This document shows, in pieces, positions 8,617 through 16,454 of a stretch of DNA of 64,000 nucleotides (its first letter is position 1; each line of letters opens with the position of its first letter). The notes under the pieces were generated by a model. It was not told where the DNA came from. It was given only the letters and a program-made list of their open reading frames with translations, and searched no databases. The DNA comes from Siphonobacter aquaeclarae (lineage in GTDB: Bacteria; Bacteroidota; Bacteroidia; Cytophagales; Spirosomataceae). The translations under genes were made by a program, and so were the position numbers. Where the stretch lies: NCBI RefSeq assembly GCF_900103285.1, contig NZ_FNGS01000004.1, forward strand, positions 1-64,000, read 5' to 3'.

Positions 8617-10107
8617 TTATGCTTTCATGGTTCCGTGCTCAGCAAGTCGGGTATGCCACGAAAATGCTTCTTCCAATACATGAGGCGTATGCCCGCCCCG
8701 CTTCCGGGCTCTGTCCGAATAGTCTTTCAGCGCGTCGCGGTATTCGGGATGTACACAGTGCTGCAGGATGATATCCGCCCGCTCCCGCGGGGCAAGTCCC
8801 CGCAAATCGGCCAGTCCCTGATCCGTGACGAGAATATCCACATCATGCTCGGTATGATCCACATGGGATACCATCGGCAGTACGTGCGAAATCGTGTTCT
8901 CCTTTGAAGCCGCCTGGGTTACAAAAATGCTCAGGAACGCGTTCCGGGCAAAGTCGCCGGACCCGCCGATTCCATTCATCATTTTCGTGCCGCCGATATG
9001 GGTGGAATTGACATTTCCATACAGATCAAACTCGATCGCCGTATTGATGCCGATGACGCCCATACGCCGGATGACCTCGGGTGAATTACTGATGTTCTGC
9101 GGCCGGAGGACGATTTTGTTTTTATACCGGTTAAAGTCTTTCATGATCCGGGCGTAACAGGCTTCGGACACGGTGATGGAAGAAGCAGAAGCAAACGTCA
9201 TCTTACCGGCGTCGAATAATTCGAAGGTACTGTCCTGCAATACTTCCGAGTACATCGTAAGATCGTGAAAGGAACTATCCAGAAAACCTGACAATACCGC
9301 ATTGGCGACCTTTCCAATTCCCGCCTGCAGGGGTAACAGTGACTCTTTCAGGCGCCCCATCCGAACTTCATGGTTGAAAAATTCCAGCAGGTGAGAGGCG
9401 ATCGCCGTCGTCTTCTCGTCCGGTGGTACAATCTGGGCAGGACTATCGTGAATCTCGGTGATGACGACGGCCACGATCTTCTCCGGATCAATCGGAATCG
9501 ATGCCCGGCCAATACGTGTAGAGGGAGAGGTAATCGGAATAATCGACCGGTTCGGATACCCGCCCGTCAGGAAAATATCATGCAGTCCGCAGAGGGTAAG
9601 CGGCATGGACAAATTCACTTCAACGATTACTTTCTGCGCCAGTGCAGCAAAATGCGCCGAATTCCCGACGGAGGTAGTCGGCACAAGGCTGCCGTCTTCT
9701 TCAATCAGCGTCGCTTCAATTACGGCAATATCCATCGGGGGTAAATGCCGGTTCTGCAATTGCTCGACGGTTTCGCAGAGGTGATGGTCGATAAACATGA
9801 CCTCTCCGTTGTTGATACTTTTCCGCAGAACAGGATCGACCTGAAACGGCATCCGGCGACTGAGCGCGTGGCTACCGGCCAGTGCGGCGTCGGTATCCTG
9901 TCCGAGCGAGGCGCCGGTAATAAGGGTGATCTTGAGCGGATCCTGCTTTGCCCGCTCCGCCAGCGCCAGTAGTACGGCCTTACTGTCTCCCGCCTTCGTA
10001 AACCCGCTCGAACCAACTACCATTCCATCCTGTATGAATTGCGCGGCCTGCTCCGCCGTCACGATTTTGCGAAGGAGGTCAGGGCGCAGTATCCTTTCAT
10101 CAATCAT
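8617..10107 (-). CDS. acetyl-CoA hydrolase / succinyl-CoA:acetate CoA-transferase family
   Basis: A 496-residue class I CoA-transferase. The N-terminal half opens with a VTAEQAAQFIQDGMVVGSSGF segment (CoA-transferase alpha-like domain). The C-terminal half carries the catalytic glutamate in MYSEVLQDS (near residue 287) and the glycine-rich oxyanion/CoA loop GIGGSGDFARNAF. Relatives such as AarC move CoA between succinyl-CoA and acetate, or hydrolyse acetyl-CoA. In this cytoplasmic setting it would link acetate to the TCA cycle. The sequence cannot tell transferase from hydrolase activity. It is a single gene with its own promoter and an unusual repeat hairpin in its leader. Confidence 0.93.
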   Translation of the reverse strand: MIDERILRPDLLRKIVTAEQAAQFIQDGMVVGSSGFTKAGDSKAVLLALAERAKQDPLKITLITGASLGQDTDAALAGSHALSRRMPFQVDPVLRKSINNGEVMFIDHHLCETVEQLQNRHLPPMDIAVIEATLIEEDGSLVPTTSVGNSAHFAALAQKVIVEVNLSMPLTLCGLHDIFLTGGYPNRSIIPITSPSTRIGRASIPIDPEKIVAVVITEIHDSPAQIVPPDEKTTAIASHLLEFFNHEVRMGRLKESLLPLQAGIGKVANAVLSGFLDSSFHDLTMYSEVLQDSTFELFDAGKMTFASASSITVSEACYARIMKDFNRYKNKIVLRPQNISNSPEVIRRMGVIGINTAIEFDLYGNVNSTHIGGTKMMNGIGGSGDFARNAFLSIFVTQAASKENTISHVLPMVSHVDHTEHDVDILVTDQGLADLRGLAPRERADIILQHCVHPEYRDALKDYSDRARKRGGHTPHVLEEAFSWHTRLAEHGTMKA

Positions 10108-10135
10108 AGTGTTTTCAGTTTCGGTGTGGGAAGCA

Positions 10136-10194
10136 GATTGGAGTTTAGGGTTTGACGTTGGGTAACCGAAGGCTAAACCCTAAACTCTCCAATC
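10136..10194. repeat. 7-base repeat hairpin, YNNAAAC flavour, in the CoA-transferase leader
   Basis: The left arm (10136-10153) and right arm (10175-10194) are reverse complements apart from one two-base insertion. Both are built from CTAAACC/CCTAAAC-type heptamers. If transcribed from the promoter at 10222-10229 the hairpin forms in the 5' leader, ending about 29 bases before the start codon. Confidence 0.75.
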
Positions 10195-10221
10195 CTCCTT
10201 CCCGCTTCGTTGATGCTGCCG

Positions 10222-10229
10222 CAAAAGTA
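10222..10229 (-). promoter_or_regulatory. -7 promoter element TACTTTTG
   Basis: The minus strand reads TACTTTTG, an exact TAnnTTTG match, about 115 bases before the start of the CoA-transferase gene. No clear -33 element was found. Confidence 0.4.
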
Positions 10230-10375
10230 CCCCACCCTCTCCTGTTGAATATTGACGAAAGTCACACGTATAGTAAATAACCAGATTTATTACTATTCTC
10301 TTACGGACCATAAAATAACCACTCCGAATCAGTAGCATTACTCCGCCTGGCATACCTCCCGCAACGGCGTCCAAC

Positions 10376-10409
10376 TGAAAACAAAAAACCGCAAACAGAA
10401 GACAAAAAA
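10376..10409. repeat. short heptamer array, YNNAAAC flavour
   Basis: Consecutive units CTGAAAA, CAAAAAA, CCGCAAA, CAGAAGA, CAAAAAA run directly into the terminator of the neighbouring minus-strand gene. It belongs to the same flavour as the arrays at 11325-11462 and 44994-45166. No matching inverse arm is next to it. Confidence 0.6.
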
Positions 10410-10429
10410 GGCTGGCATCCCTGCCAGCC
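10404..10429 (-). terminator. terminator of the TIM-barrel gene
   Basis: GGCTGGCA (10410-10417) pairs with TGCCAGCC (10422-10429). On the minus strand a T6 run follows, just after the stop codon at 10437. Confidence 0.85.
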
Positions 10430-10436
10430 CCAAGTG

Positions 10437-11324
10437 CTAAACCAGTTTGCTCAACCGCTGGTAATCAATTCCGATGCATTCCAGCGGGGTTTTGCTGCCG
10501 TAGTCTTCCTGCTCGACGACCAGGTACTTCGCACCGGCGAGCTTCCTGTTTTTCAGGATATCAGCAAACCTGACGATACCGTCGCCGATTTCCGTGCTGA
10601 CATATCCGTGATGCGCTTTGGCATCCTTCTTCAGGTCTTTCATGTGCAGCAACTCAAACCGCCCGGGATACTTTTTGAACCAGGCCACAGGATCAGAGCC
10701 CGGCGCAGTAATCCAGGCGACGTCCATTTCAAACGTCACCAGTTTGGGGTCGGTATGCTGCAGCATGACGTCGAAGATAACCTGCCCGTCCTTAAACTTT
10801 CCTACCTCAAACTCGTGATTGTGATACCCAAACTTCATCCCCTGCTGCTGACAAAGACGGCCCGCCTTGTTGAACGTCTCCATAAACCGCTTCAAATCAT
10901 CCGGGGTTTTGTAGACATCTTCCGGCATCCAGGGACTGATCACATATTTCTGTCCAAGAAACGCGGCGTCTTCTACGGTCTTTTTCCACTGATCGTTAAA
11001 GAAACTTCCACCGATAAGCATCTGAGGAGCCAGTACGGTATGGCCAGACGGCATCGAAAGGCCGAGACTGGTCAAAACCGCCTTGAATTCCTTCGGAGAC
11101 ATGCCGTAGAACTTTCCGTCTGTATACCCGGCATGTTCAACCAGCTTATAACCGGCTTTGGCAACGCCTTTCAGGGTTTCGATCGGGTTCTTCTTCATGT
11201 CATCCCGCACTGAATACAGCTGCAAACTGATACTGGAAGCAGGAGCCGCAAGCAGGTCCGTAACCGATAAGCCGGCTACCGCCGCGCCACTCCATTTGAG
11301 AAACTGACGACGACTGGGGTTCAT
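10437..11324 (-). CDS. Tat-exported sugar-phosphate isomerase/epimerase (TIM barrel)
   Basis: A 295-residue xylose-isomerase-like TIM-barrel protein (AP endonuclease 2 fold). I chose the ATG at 11324 because it starts a perfect twin-arginine signal (SRRQFLKWSGAAVAGLSV); the upstream in-frame extension is low-complexity repeat. The mature part begins SISLQLYSVRDDMKKNP, and metal-ligand residues are expected in KFGYHNHEFEV, TFEMDVAWI and LHMKDLK. The folded enzyme would work in the periplasm. Its neighbours (DUF1080, Gfo/Idh dehydrogenases) point to 3-keto-sugar handling. The exact reaction is unknown. Confidence 0.88.
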   Translation of the reverse strand: MNPSRRQFLKWSGAAVAGLSVTDLLAAPASSISLQLYSVRDDMKKNPIETLKGVAKAGYKLVEHAGYTDGKFYGMSPKEFKAVLTSLGLSMPSGHTVLAPQMLIGGSFFNDQWKKTVEDAAFLGQKYVISPWMPEDVYKTPDDLKRFMETFNKAGRLCQQQGMKFGYHNHEFEVGKFKDGQVIFDVMLQHTDPKLVTFEMDVAWITAPGSDPVAWFKKYPGRFELLHMKDLKKDAKAHHGYVSTEIGDGIVRFADILKNRKLAGAKYLVVEQEDYGSKTPLECIGIDYQRLSKLV

Positions 11325-11462
11325 GGGAGTTGGGAGTTGAGGGTTTAGAGTTACGCGGGCGGTTTTCTGTCTTCGGTTTTCAGTTTTCAGTTTTGGACGA
11401 GAGAGGTTTGAGTTCAATCCCCCTCCAATTCCAACTGAAAACCGAAAACAGTCAACCGAAAA
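11325..11462. repeat. spacer built almost entirely of 7-base repeats
   Basis: The whole gap between the DUF1080 stop and the next ATG is made of heptamers. Units on one strand include CTGAAAA, CCGAAAA, CCGAAAA and on the other CCAAAAC, TGAAAAC, TGAAAAC, CGAAGAC, AGAAAAC, ACTCTAA, ACTCCCA, ACTCCCA. The two halves oppose each other. The array touches the stop codon at one end and the start codon at the other. Confidence 0.75.
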
Positions 11463-12176
11463 CTACTTGATTTCCCGCACCTTAATATTCCGGAACCAAA
11501 CGGTATCGCCATGATCCTGGAGGCAGAAGTGGCCTGCGGCCGCTTTGCCGAAGTCGGGCCATGCCTTGAATTTCGATTTGGCAACGAGCTCTTTGTACTC
11601 CGGAGAGTTCATATCGGTTTCAACGACTTTGACATCGTTTTGGTAGATCGCAAACTTGCCTTTTTCGAGGACAACGCGGGTAGAGTTCCACTGACCGGCC
11701 GGGTGGGCGTTCTGGGGCTTCGCCGGGATGAGGTCATAGAGGCTGCCCGCGCGGTGGTTTTCCAGCTTGTTGTCGGAGTGGCGCTCGTTATCGAGTACCT
11801 GAATTTCCGGGCCGGTGAAGTACGGCGCATGGTATTTCTTTGCTTCGACGACGTGGAACATCACGCCGCTGTTACCGTTTTCTGCGATTTTGGATTCGTA
11901 TTTCAGTTCGAAGTCGCCGTACTCGCCGTCGGTGACGATATCCCCAGCCACCGCACCGCTTTTCCGGGCGGCAGCGTCCAGTTTGAGGGCTCCGTCTTCG
12001 ATCACCCATGCATTTCCGACGCCTTCGCCGTTGAACTTGTGCCAGCCCGTAGTCGTCTTTCCGTCAAAAAGCAGCTTGAAGCCGGTTTTCTTTTCTTTTT
12101 TGGAAAGGGTGTTCGGCGACTGCGCGTAAGAAGTCAGGGCAGCCAGAGACAGCAGACAAACGAGTGTCTTTTTCAT
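11463..12176 (-). CDS. secreted DUF1080 protein (3-keto-disaccharide hydrolase-like)
   Basis: A 237-residue protein with a cleavable signal peptide (ending SYAQ) and a single DUF1080 domain, a concanavalin-like jelly roll (about 30-235). Characteristic pieces are GFKLLFDGKTTTGWHKF, NGEGVGNAWVIEDGALKL, DFELKYESKIAENGNSGVMF and the C-terminal GHFCLQDHGDTVWFRNIKV. Characterised members cleave or lyse the glycosidic bond of 3-keto-glycosides made by Gfo/Idh-type dehydrogenases, and two such dehydrogenases lie in this locus. Its ATG directly abuts the stop codon of the upstream gene, so translation is probably coupled. Confidence 0.9.
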   Translation of the reverse strand: MKKTLVCLLSLAALTSYAQSPNTLSKKEKKTGFKLLFDGKTTTGWHKFNGEGVGNAWVIEDGALKLDAAARKSGAVAGDIVTDGEYGDFELKYESKIAENGNSGVMFHVVEAKKYHAPYFTGPEIQVLDNERHSDNKLENHRAGSLYDLIPAKPQNAHPAGQWNSTRVVLEKGKFAIYQNDVKVVETDMNSPEYKELVAKSKFKAWPDFGKAAAGHFCLQDHGDTVWFRNIKVREIK

Positions 12177-12611
12177 CTAGAGGAAATTAAGAAGTTGAAA
12201 TGTTTGCAAATCGGGCTCGGTCCATTTCGCACGGGCCCGTACTGAAAATAAAAGCTCCCGGCTATAATACTCAAATGGAAGCCGGCGGTCGGCAAAGCTA
12301 CTGGCAAAAAGTTGATTGCATTGTTGCTCCAGGCTTTTTTCTTCACCCGCAGATCGACGGAATTCGGCCAGTTGTCGCAACCAGAATTCAGTCAGTGTTT
12401 CGTGGTATCCGCTGTCGGCCGAGTTGACGCCTCCGGTGGCCTGATTATAGGTAATAATCCGGCAGCGCATCCGGAGCAGCGCTTCGTAAAACGGGTAGCG
12501 GTTGAGGTGCCAGAGGCCCACAATCAGGTGGGCTTCATGGGTCCATTCTTCTTTGGGAAGGGTACAGGCAAGAAAACCCTCCGCGAGGGCTTCGATCCGA
12601 TCGGTCGTCAT
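12177..12611 (-). CDS. conserved hypothetical protein with WTHEAHL motif
   Basis: A 144-residue soluble protein without signal peptide or membrane helix. I cannot assign a domain name. It is mostly helical in character, with a conserved-looking block LPKEEWTHEAHLIVGLWHL near the start and FWLRQLAEFR in the middle; the two histidines and acid in WTHEAHL could bind a metal, but this is speculation. It has its own promoter motif, and its TAG is immediately followed by the ATG of the DUF1080 gene, so the two are co-transcribed. Confidence 0.75.
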   Translation of the reverse strand: MTTDRIEALAEGFLACTLPKEEWTHEAHLIVGLWHLNRYPFYEALLRMRCRIITYNQATGGVNSADSGYHETLTEFWLRQLAEFRRSAGEEKSLEQQCNQLFASSFADRRLPFEYYSRELLFSVRARAKWTEPDLQTFQLLNFL

Positions 12612-12644
12612 GCAGCATGTTCGGGGTTATTCCGCAAACATAGG

Positions 12645-12652
12645 ACGTTTTT
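12645..12652 (-). promoter_or_regulatory. -7 promoter element TATGTTTG
   Basis: An exact TAnnTTTG match on the minus strand lies 34 bases before the hypothetical gene at 12611, and just after the terminator of the preceding operon. It marks a new transcription unit (hypothetical gene plus DUF1080). The -33 position has only a weak match. Confidence 0.45.
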
Positions 12653-12667
12653 CCGAAGGGAGCAGAC

Positions 12668-12695
12668 AAAAAAGGCGGGCTTCCCAGCCCGCCTC
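12668..12695 (-). terminator. terminator of the dehydrogenase operon
   Basis: GGCGGGCT (12674-12681) pairs with AGCCCGCC (12686-12693), followed on the minus strand by a T6 run. It lies 11 bases after the stop codon at 12707. Confidence 0.85.
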
Positions 12696-12706
12696 TCTGT
12701 CTTATT

Positions 12707-13759
12707 TTACAGACCGAGAACTTTCCGGTTGAATGCCTCGTCGGCGCCGACGTTGGCAAAATCGTCAAAAGCCCGCTCCGTTACCCGGATCATGTGGTTC
12801 GCGATGAAGGGGGCTCCTTCGGCTGCGCCCTGCTCGGGGTGTTTGATGGCGCATTCCCATTCGAGAACGGCCCATCCGTCGTAGTCATACTGCGCCATCT
12901 TGCTGAAGATGCTGCTGAAGTCGACCTGACCATCGCCGAGTGAACGGAACCGTCCGGCACGCTCTACCCAACCCTGGAAGCCGCCATAAACACCCTGCTT
13001 ACCGGTCGGGTTGAATTCGGCGTCCTTCACGTGGAAGGCAAAAATCCGCTCGTGGTAGAAATCGATAAACTGGAGGTAGTCGAGTTGCTGCAGCACGAAG
13101 TGGCTGGGGTCGTAGTTGATCCCGGCGCGGGGGTGGTTATTGAGCTTATCTAGGAACAGCTCAAACGTCACACCGTCATGTACGTCTTCACCGGGGTGAA
13201 GTTCGTAACCGACGTTGACGCCTGCTTCGTCAAACGCATTGAGAATCGGCGTCCAGCGCTTGGCCAGTTCGGTGAAACCCGTTTCCACGAGTCCTGCGGG
13301 GCGCTGCGGCCAGGGGTAGATAAACGGCCAGTTCAGCGCACCGGTGAAGGTTACGTGGGAAGTCAGGCCGAGGTTCTGGCTGGCTTTCGCCGCCCAGATC
13401 AGTTGCTGGGTAGCCCAGGCTTGCTGCTCAGCGGGTTTATCGGCCAGTTCGGCGGGACCAAACCCGGCAAACATCGGGGCATAAGCCGGGTGTACGGCTA
13501 CCAGCTGACCCTGGAGGTGGGTAGAAAGCTCGGTAATTTCCACACCGATTTCTGCCAGCTTGCCTTTGTACTCGTCGCAATAGGTTTTGGATTCGGCTGC
13601 CGTCTTGAGATCGATCATGCGCGGATCCCAGGTCGGGATCTGGATACCTTTGTACCCGAGGTTCTGCATGTATCCGGCGATGCCTTCAAGGCTATTGAAG
13701 GGTTCGGTATCTCCGAGGAACTGGGCCAGGAAGATAGCGGGGCCTTTGATGTTTTTCAT
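12707..13759 (-). CDS. cytoplasmic sugar-phosphate isomerase/epimerase (TIM barrel)
   Basis: A 350-residue xylose-isomerase-like TIM barrel without a signal peptide, unlike its relative at 10437. It starts KGPAIFLAQFLGD. Probable metal ligands lie in VGYELHPGEDVHDG, NYDPSHFVLQ, FAFHVKDAEFNP and VLEWECAIKHPEQ, giving the E/D/H/E set of this fold. It is the last gene of a minus-strand operon with two Gfo/Idh/MocA dehydrogenases, an arrangement expected for a 3-keto-sugar lyase or epimerase acting after oxidation. The gap to the upstream gene is 63 bases and contains a hairpin. Confidence 0.9.
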   Translation of the reverse strand: MKNIKGPAIFLAQFLGDTEPFNSLEGIAGYMQNLGYKGIQIPTWDPRMIDLKTAAESKTYCDEYKGKLAEIGVEITELSTHLQGQLVAVHPAYAPMFAGFGPAELADKPAEQQAWATQQLIWAAKASQNLGLTSHVTFTGALNWPFIYPWPQRPAGLVETGFTELAKRWTPILNAFDEAGVNVGYELHPGEDVHDGVTFELFLDKLNNHPRAGINYDPSHFVLQQLDYLQFIDFYHERIFAFHVKDAEFNPTGKQGVYGGFQGWVERAGRFRSLGDGQVDFSSIFSKMAQYDYDGWAVLEWECAIKHPEQGAAEGAPFIANHMIRVTERAFDDFANVGADEAFNRKVLGL

Positions 13760-13782
13760 CGTATTTCCGTGTTGAATGAACA

Positions 13783-13803
13783 GAGGAAGGCCAGGCCTTC
13801 CTC
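13783..13803. other. perfect intercistronic hairpin
   Basis: GAGGAAGGCC (13783-13792) and GGCCTTCCTC (13794-13803) form a ten-pair stem with a one-base centre. There is no T run, so it is more likely an mRNA-processing or stability element within the operon than a strong terminator. Confidence 0.6.
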
Positions 13804-13822
13804 CGAAAGAAAAAGAAATAGG

Positions 13823-14968
13823 CTAGACTTCCACCCAGGCCTGCTTGCGGTTCGATTCCAGAATCTTTTCGCAGATCAGGAGCTCCCGGTAGCCGTCGGC
13901 AAACGTCGGGAAGGTCGGGTTTTCCGGCATCTTACCAGCTTCCACCGCCGCATACACCTCTTTGAAGAGTTGTTTCGACGTATCGGGGAAGCCTTCGTTG
14001 TGTCCGCCGGGGAACGTAATGATCGACCGGGCGTCGGGATATACCAGGGAAGGGTCCCGCATGACAACTTCGTTGTAGCCGTCACGGTTACCGAGCCAGA
14101 GTTCGTTCGGTGCTTCGGAGTTCCAGGCGAAGGTTTTCTTCGAACCGGCGATTTCCAGTTTGAGCTGGTTCTTACGGCCGGCTGATACCTGGGAAACCGT
14201 GATTACGCCCTTGTTGCCGTTGTTGAAACGCAGGAGTACGTTGGCGTGGTCTTCCGTATTGATGGGGACATCCGCATAATCTTCCGGCTGAAGCATTTTA
14301 CCGGAATAGGTTTCGACCGGTTTCAGAGGCTTCTTACGGGTTTTGTGGATGGTATTGAAATCGGCGAGGACGGATACCGTCTTCAGGCCCGTGATGTACT
14401 CGATGATGTCCATCAGGTGGGAACCGATATCGGCGATGGCACGGCTGTCGCCCGACTTATCCGGCTCCAGACGCCAGTTGTAGTCGGTTTCGTAAAACAG
14501 CCAGTCCTGCAGGTAGGAACCGATGATGGAGTACACGTCGCCCAGGTCGCCGTTTTCCCGCATGGCTTTCATCTGGCGGGCGAGCGGGTAGTACCGGAGG
14601 TTGAAGTGAACGGCATTGACGAGGCCGGTCTGGGCAGCAAGTTCAACGAGCTCTTCGGCTTCGTGGAGGTCTTTTGCCAGGGGTTTTTCACAAACGACGT
14701 GCTTGCCTGCGAGCAGGGCAGCTTTGGACTGCGTGTAGTGCAGGAAGTTGGGCGTACAGATGTGCACGACCTGAATATCCTCCTGCTTGAGCAGTTCGTC
14801 GAAGGTGTAGGAACGGGCAATACCCAGTTGTGCGGCCTTGGCAGCGGCGAGTTCGGGAGTCACCTCACAGAGAGCGGCCACTTCTACATTCGGCAGTCGC
14901 CGGAGCGCTTCGATGTGCGCAGGACCGATGAAACCCGTTCCGACAACACCAACTTTAATTTTCGTCAT
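13823..14968 (-). CDS. Gfo/Idh/MocA-family NAD(P)-dependent dehydrogenase
   Basis: A 381-residue oxidoreductase. The N-terminal Rossmann fold has GVVGTGFIGPAHIEALR (nucleotide loop) and the family-typical CEKPLAKD, whose lysine sits at the active site. The C-terminal alpha/beta domain contains DIGSHLMDIIEYITG, with the conserved Asp/His pair. Such enzymes oxidise or reduce a ring hydroxyl, often C3, of glycosides. No signal peptide, so cytoplasmic. It follows a second Gfo/Idh gene by 48 bases. Two dehydrogenases beside a DUF1080 protein and a TIM-barrel protein match 3-keto-glycoside pathways known from Bacteroides. Confidence 0.93.
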   Translation of the reverse strand: MTKIKVGVVGTGFIGPAHIEALRRLPNVEVAALCEVTPELAAAKAAQLGIARSYTFDELLKQEDIQVVHICTPNFLHYTQSKAALLAGKHVVCEKPLAKDLHEAEELVELAAQTGLVNAVHFNLRYYPLARQMKAMRENGDLGDVYSIIGSYLQDWLFYETDYNWRLEPDKSGDSRAIADIGSHLMDIIEYITGLKTVSVLADFNTIHKTRKKPLKPVETYSGKMLQPEDYADVPINTEDHANVLLRFNNGNKGVITVSQVSAGRKNQLKLEIAGSKKTFAWNSEAPNELWLGNRDGYNEVVMRDPSLVYPDARSIITFPGGHNEGFPDTSKQLFKEVYAAVEAGKMPENPTFPTFADGYRELLICEKILESNRKQAWVEV

Positions 14969-15016
14969 TGTACTGAGTGGAGAGTTGTGTGTAACGTTTT
15001 GTAAGGGATGAGTGAT

Positions 15017-16171
15017 TTATTCAAACTTCGTCCAGACGGCGCCATCGGCGTTCGATTTCAGGACGGTGTCGATGAAGGCCATTCCCCGTACGCCTTCTTC
15101 GATTCCGGGGAAGTCGAAGTCGGGATCCGGCTCCTCGCCGGCCTCTTTGGCGCGGACGGCTTTGGCAAAATTGCGGTAAAGACTGGCGAAGGTTTCGACG
15201 TAGCCTTCCGGGTGACCGGCGGGTTGCCGGGTATGCACCTGGGCCGCGCGGGAGACGGCGTTGACGCCGGTACGGATCACCTTCGTTCCGGTATCCTGGT
15301 TGAGGAGCAACAGGGTATTCGGCTCCATCTGGCGCCATTTCAGGCCACCAAGTTCGCCGTAAATCCGGATATTGAGGTCGTTCTCTTCGCCGTGGCAAAT
15401 CTGGCTGTTGTGCAGAATACCTTTGGCTCCGTTCTCGAAATGGAGGAGCATATTGGCGTCGTCGTCCAGGCGGCGGCCTTCAACAAAGATGGACAGGTCG
15501 GCAAGGAGTTCGGTGATTTTCAGTCCGGTAATGTACTCGGCCAGGTTTTCGGCGTGGGTGCCGATGTCGCCTACGCCGCCAGCGGCTCCGCTGCGGGCCG
15601 GGTCGGTGCGCCAGTCGGCCTGCCGATTGGTTCCTGCGCCTTCGACAAGCTTGTACAGCCAGCCCTGCGGATATTCGACGATCACCTTGCGAACTTTCCC
15701 GATGACGCCGGTGCGGATCAGGTGCCGCGCTTCCTTGACCATCGGATACGCCGTGTAGTTATGGGTCAGGCAGAAAACGAGGTTTGTTTTTTCCCAGATT
15801 TTCTTCAGTTCTTCGGCTTCGGCCCGGTTGAGCGTGATCGGCTTGTCGAGTACGACGTGGAAACCGTTTTCAAGCGCCATTTTGGCCGGGGGAAAGTGAA
15901 CGTGGTTGGGTGTCACGATGGCCACGAAATCCATCCGTTCTCCTTCCGGAAGCTCCTTTTCTTTCAGGATCATCTCCTCGTAGCTGCCGTATACCCGTTC
16001 AGCCGGAAGGTAAAGGGCTTCGCCTGTGGCTTTTGATTTTTCCGGGTTGGAACTGAAAGCACCGCACACCAGCTCAATTTCGCCGTCAAGAGCGGCGCCG
16101 CGACGATGAACGGCTCCGATAAAGGCATCCAGACTGCCGCCGATCATCCCCATGCGCAATTTTCTGGCCAT
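15017..16171 (-). CDS. Gfo/Idh/MocA-family dehydrogenase (second copy)
   Basis: A 384-residue oxidoreductase, first gene of the operon. I place the start at 16171 (MARKLRMGMIGG), because the in-frame upstream extension passes through the promoter and does not look coding. The nucleotide loop is unusual (GMIGGSLDAFIGAVHR rather than GxGxxG), and the active-site motif reads LDKPITLN with Asp for the usual Glu. DIGTHAENLAEYITGL supplies the Asp/His pair. It is a different subfamily from the neighbour at 13823, so the two probably catalyse different steps, for example oxidation of the glycoside and reduction of the released keto-sugar. Confidence 0.92.
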   Translation of the reverse strand: MARKLRMGMIGGSLDAFIGAVHRRGAALDGEIELVCGAFSSNPEKSKATGEALYLPAERVYGSYEEMILKEKELPEGERMDFVAIVTPNHVHFPPAKMALENGFHVVLDKPITLNRAEAEELKKIWEKTNLVFCLTHNYTAYPMVKEARHLIRTGVIGKVRKVIVEYPQGWLYKLVEGAGTNRQADWRTDPARSGAAGGVGDIGTHAENLAEYITGLKITELLADLSIFVEGRRLDDDANMLLHFENGAKGILHNSQICHGEENDLNIRIYGELGGLKWRQMEPNTLLLLNQDTGTKVIRTGVNAVSRAAQVHTRQPAGHPEGYVETFASLYRNFAKAVRAKEAGEEPDPDFDFPGIEEGVRGMAFIDTVLKSNADGAVWTKFE

Positions 16172-16240
16172 AAGTATAGAGGTCTGTTTGAAATGTAGAA
16201 GAAAAAGAAGGAAACTGCGTTCCTTACCCGATACGGGCGC

Positions 16241-16272
16241 CAAAGTTTGACAAGAAATCCCACTTTTCAAAT
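16241..16272 (-). promoter_or_regulatory. promoter of the dehydrogenase operon
   Basis: On the minus strand ATTTG (16268-16272) and AAACTTTG (16241-16248) are separated by 19 bases, close to TTTG-N19-TAnnTTTG. The start codon is about 70 bases downstream. The MFS gene diverges on the other side, so this 283-base region probably holds operators for both. Confidence 0.5.
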
Positions 16273-16454
16273 GAGGAAGGGCAAGAACTCGGGCAAAGTC
16301 CTGACCCCCAGCTTCGATAAGAGATTTACAAGAATAAAGATCATTCTTTCTAGCAAAAATGGCTTGCATTTCGTTTTTTAGCCGCGCCAATTGCAAGAAC
16401 CGCACCTCTTGCATTCACCAAACCATTCACTGTAAACAACTTATCTAAACCTAA

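Noticed and set aside
10136..10194. CCCTAAA units as telomere-like sequence
   Set aside because: The match to the plant telomere heptamer is a consequence of the degenerate YNNAAAC unit; other units in the same arrays differ, and the location is internal to a bacterial locus.
13178..14185. 335-residue plus-strand open frame across two minus-strand genes
   Set aside because: It spans the intercistronic gap of the TIM-barrel and Gfo/Idh genes and mirrors both; GC-rich codon use makes long shadow frames common here.
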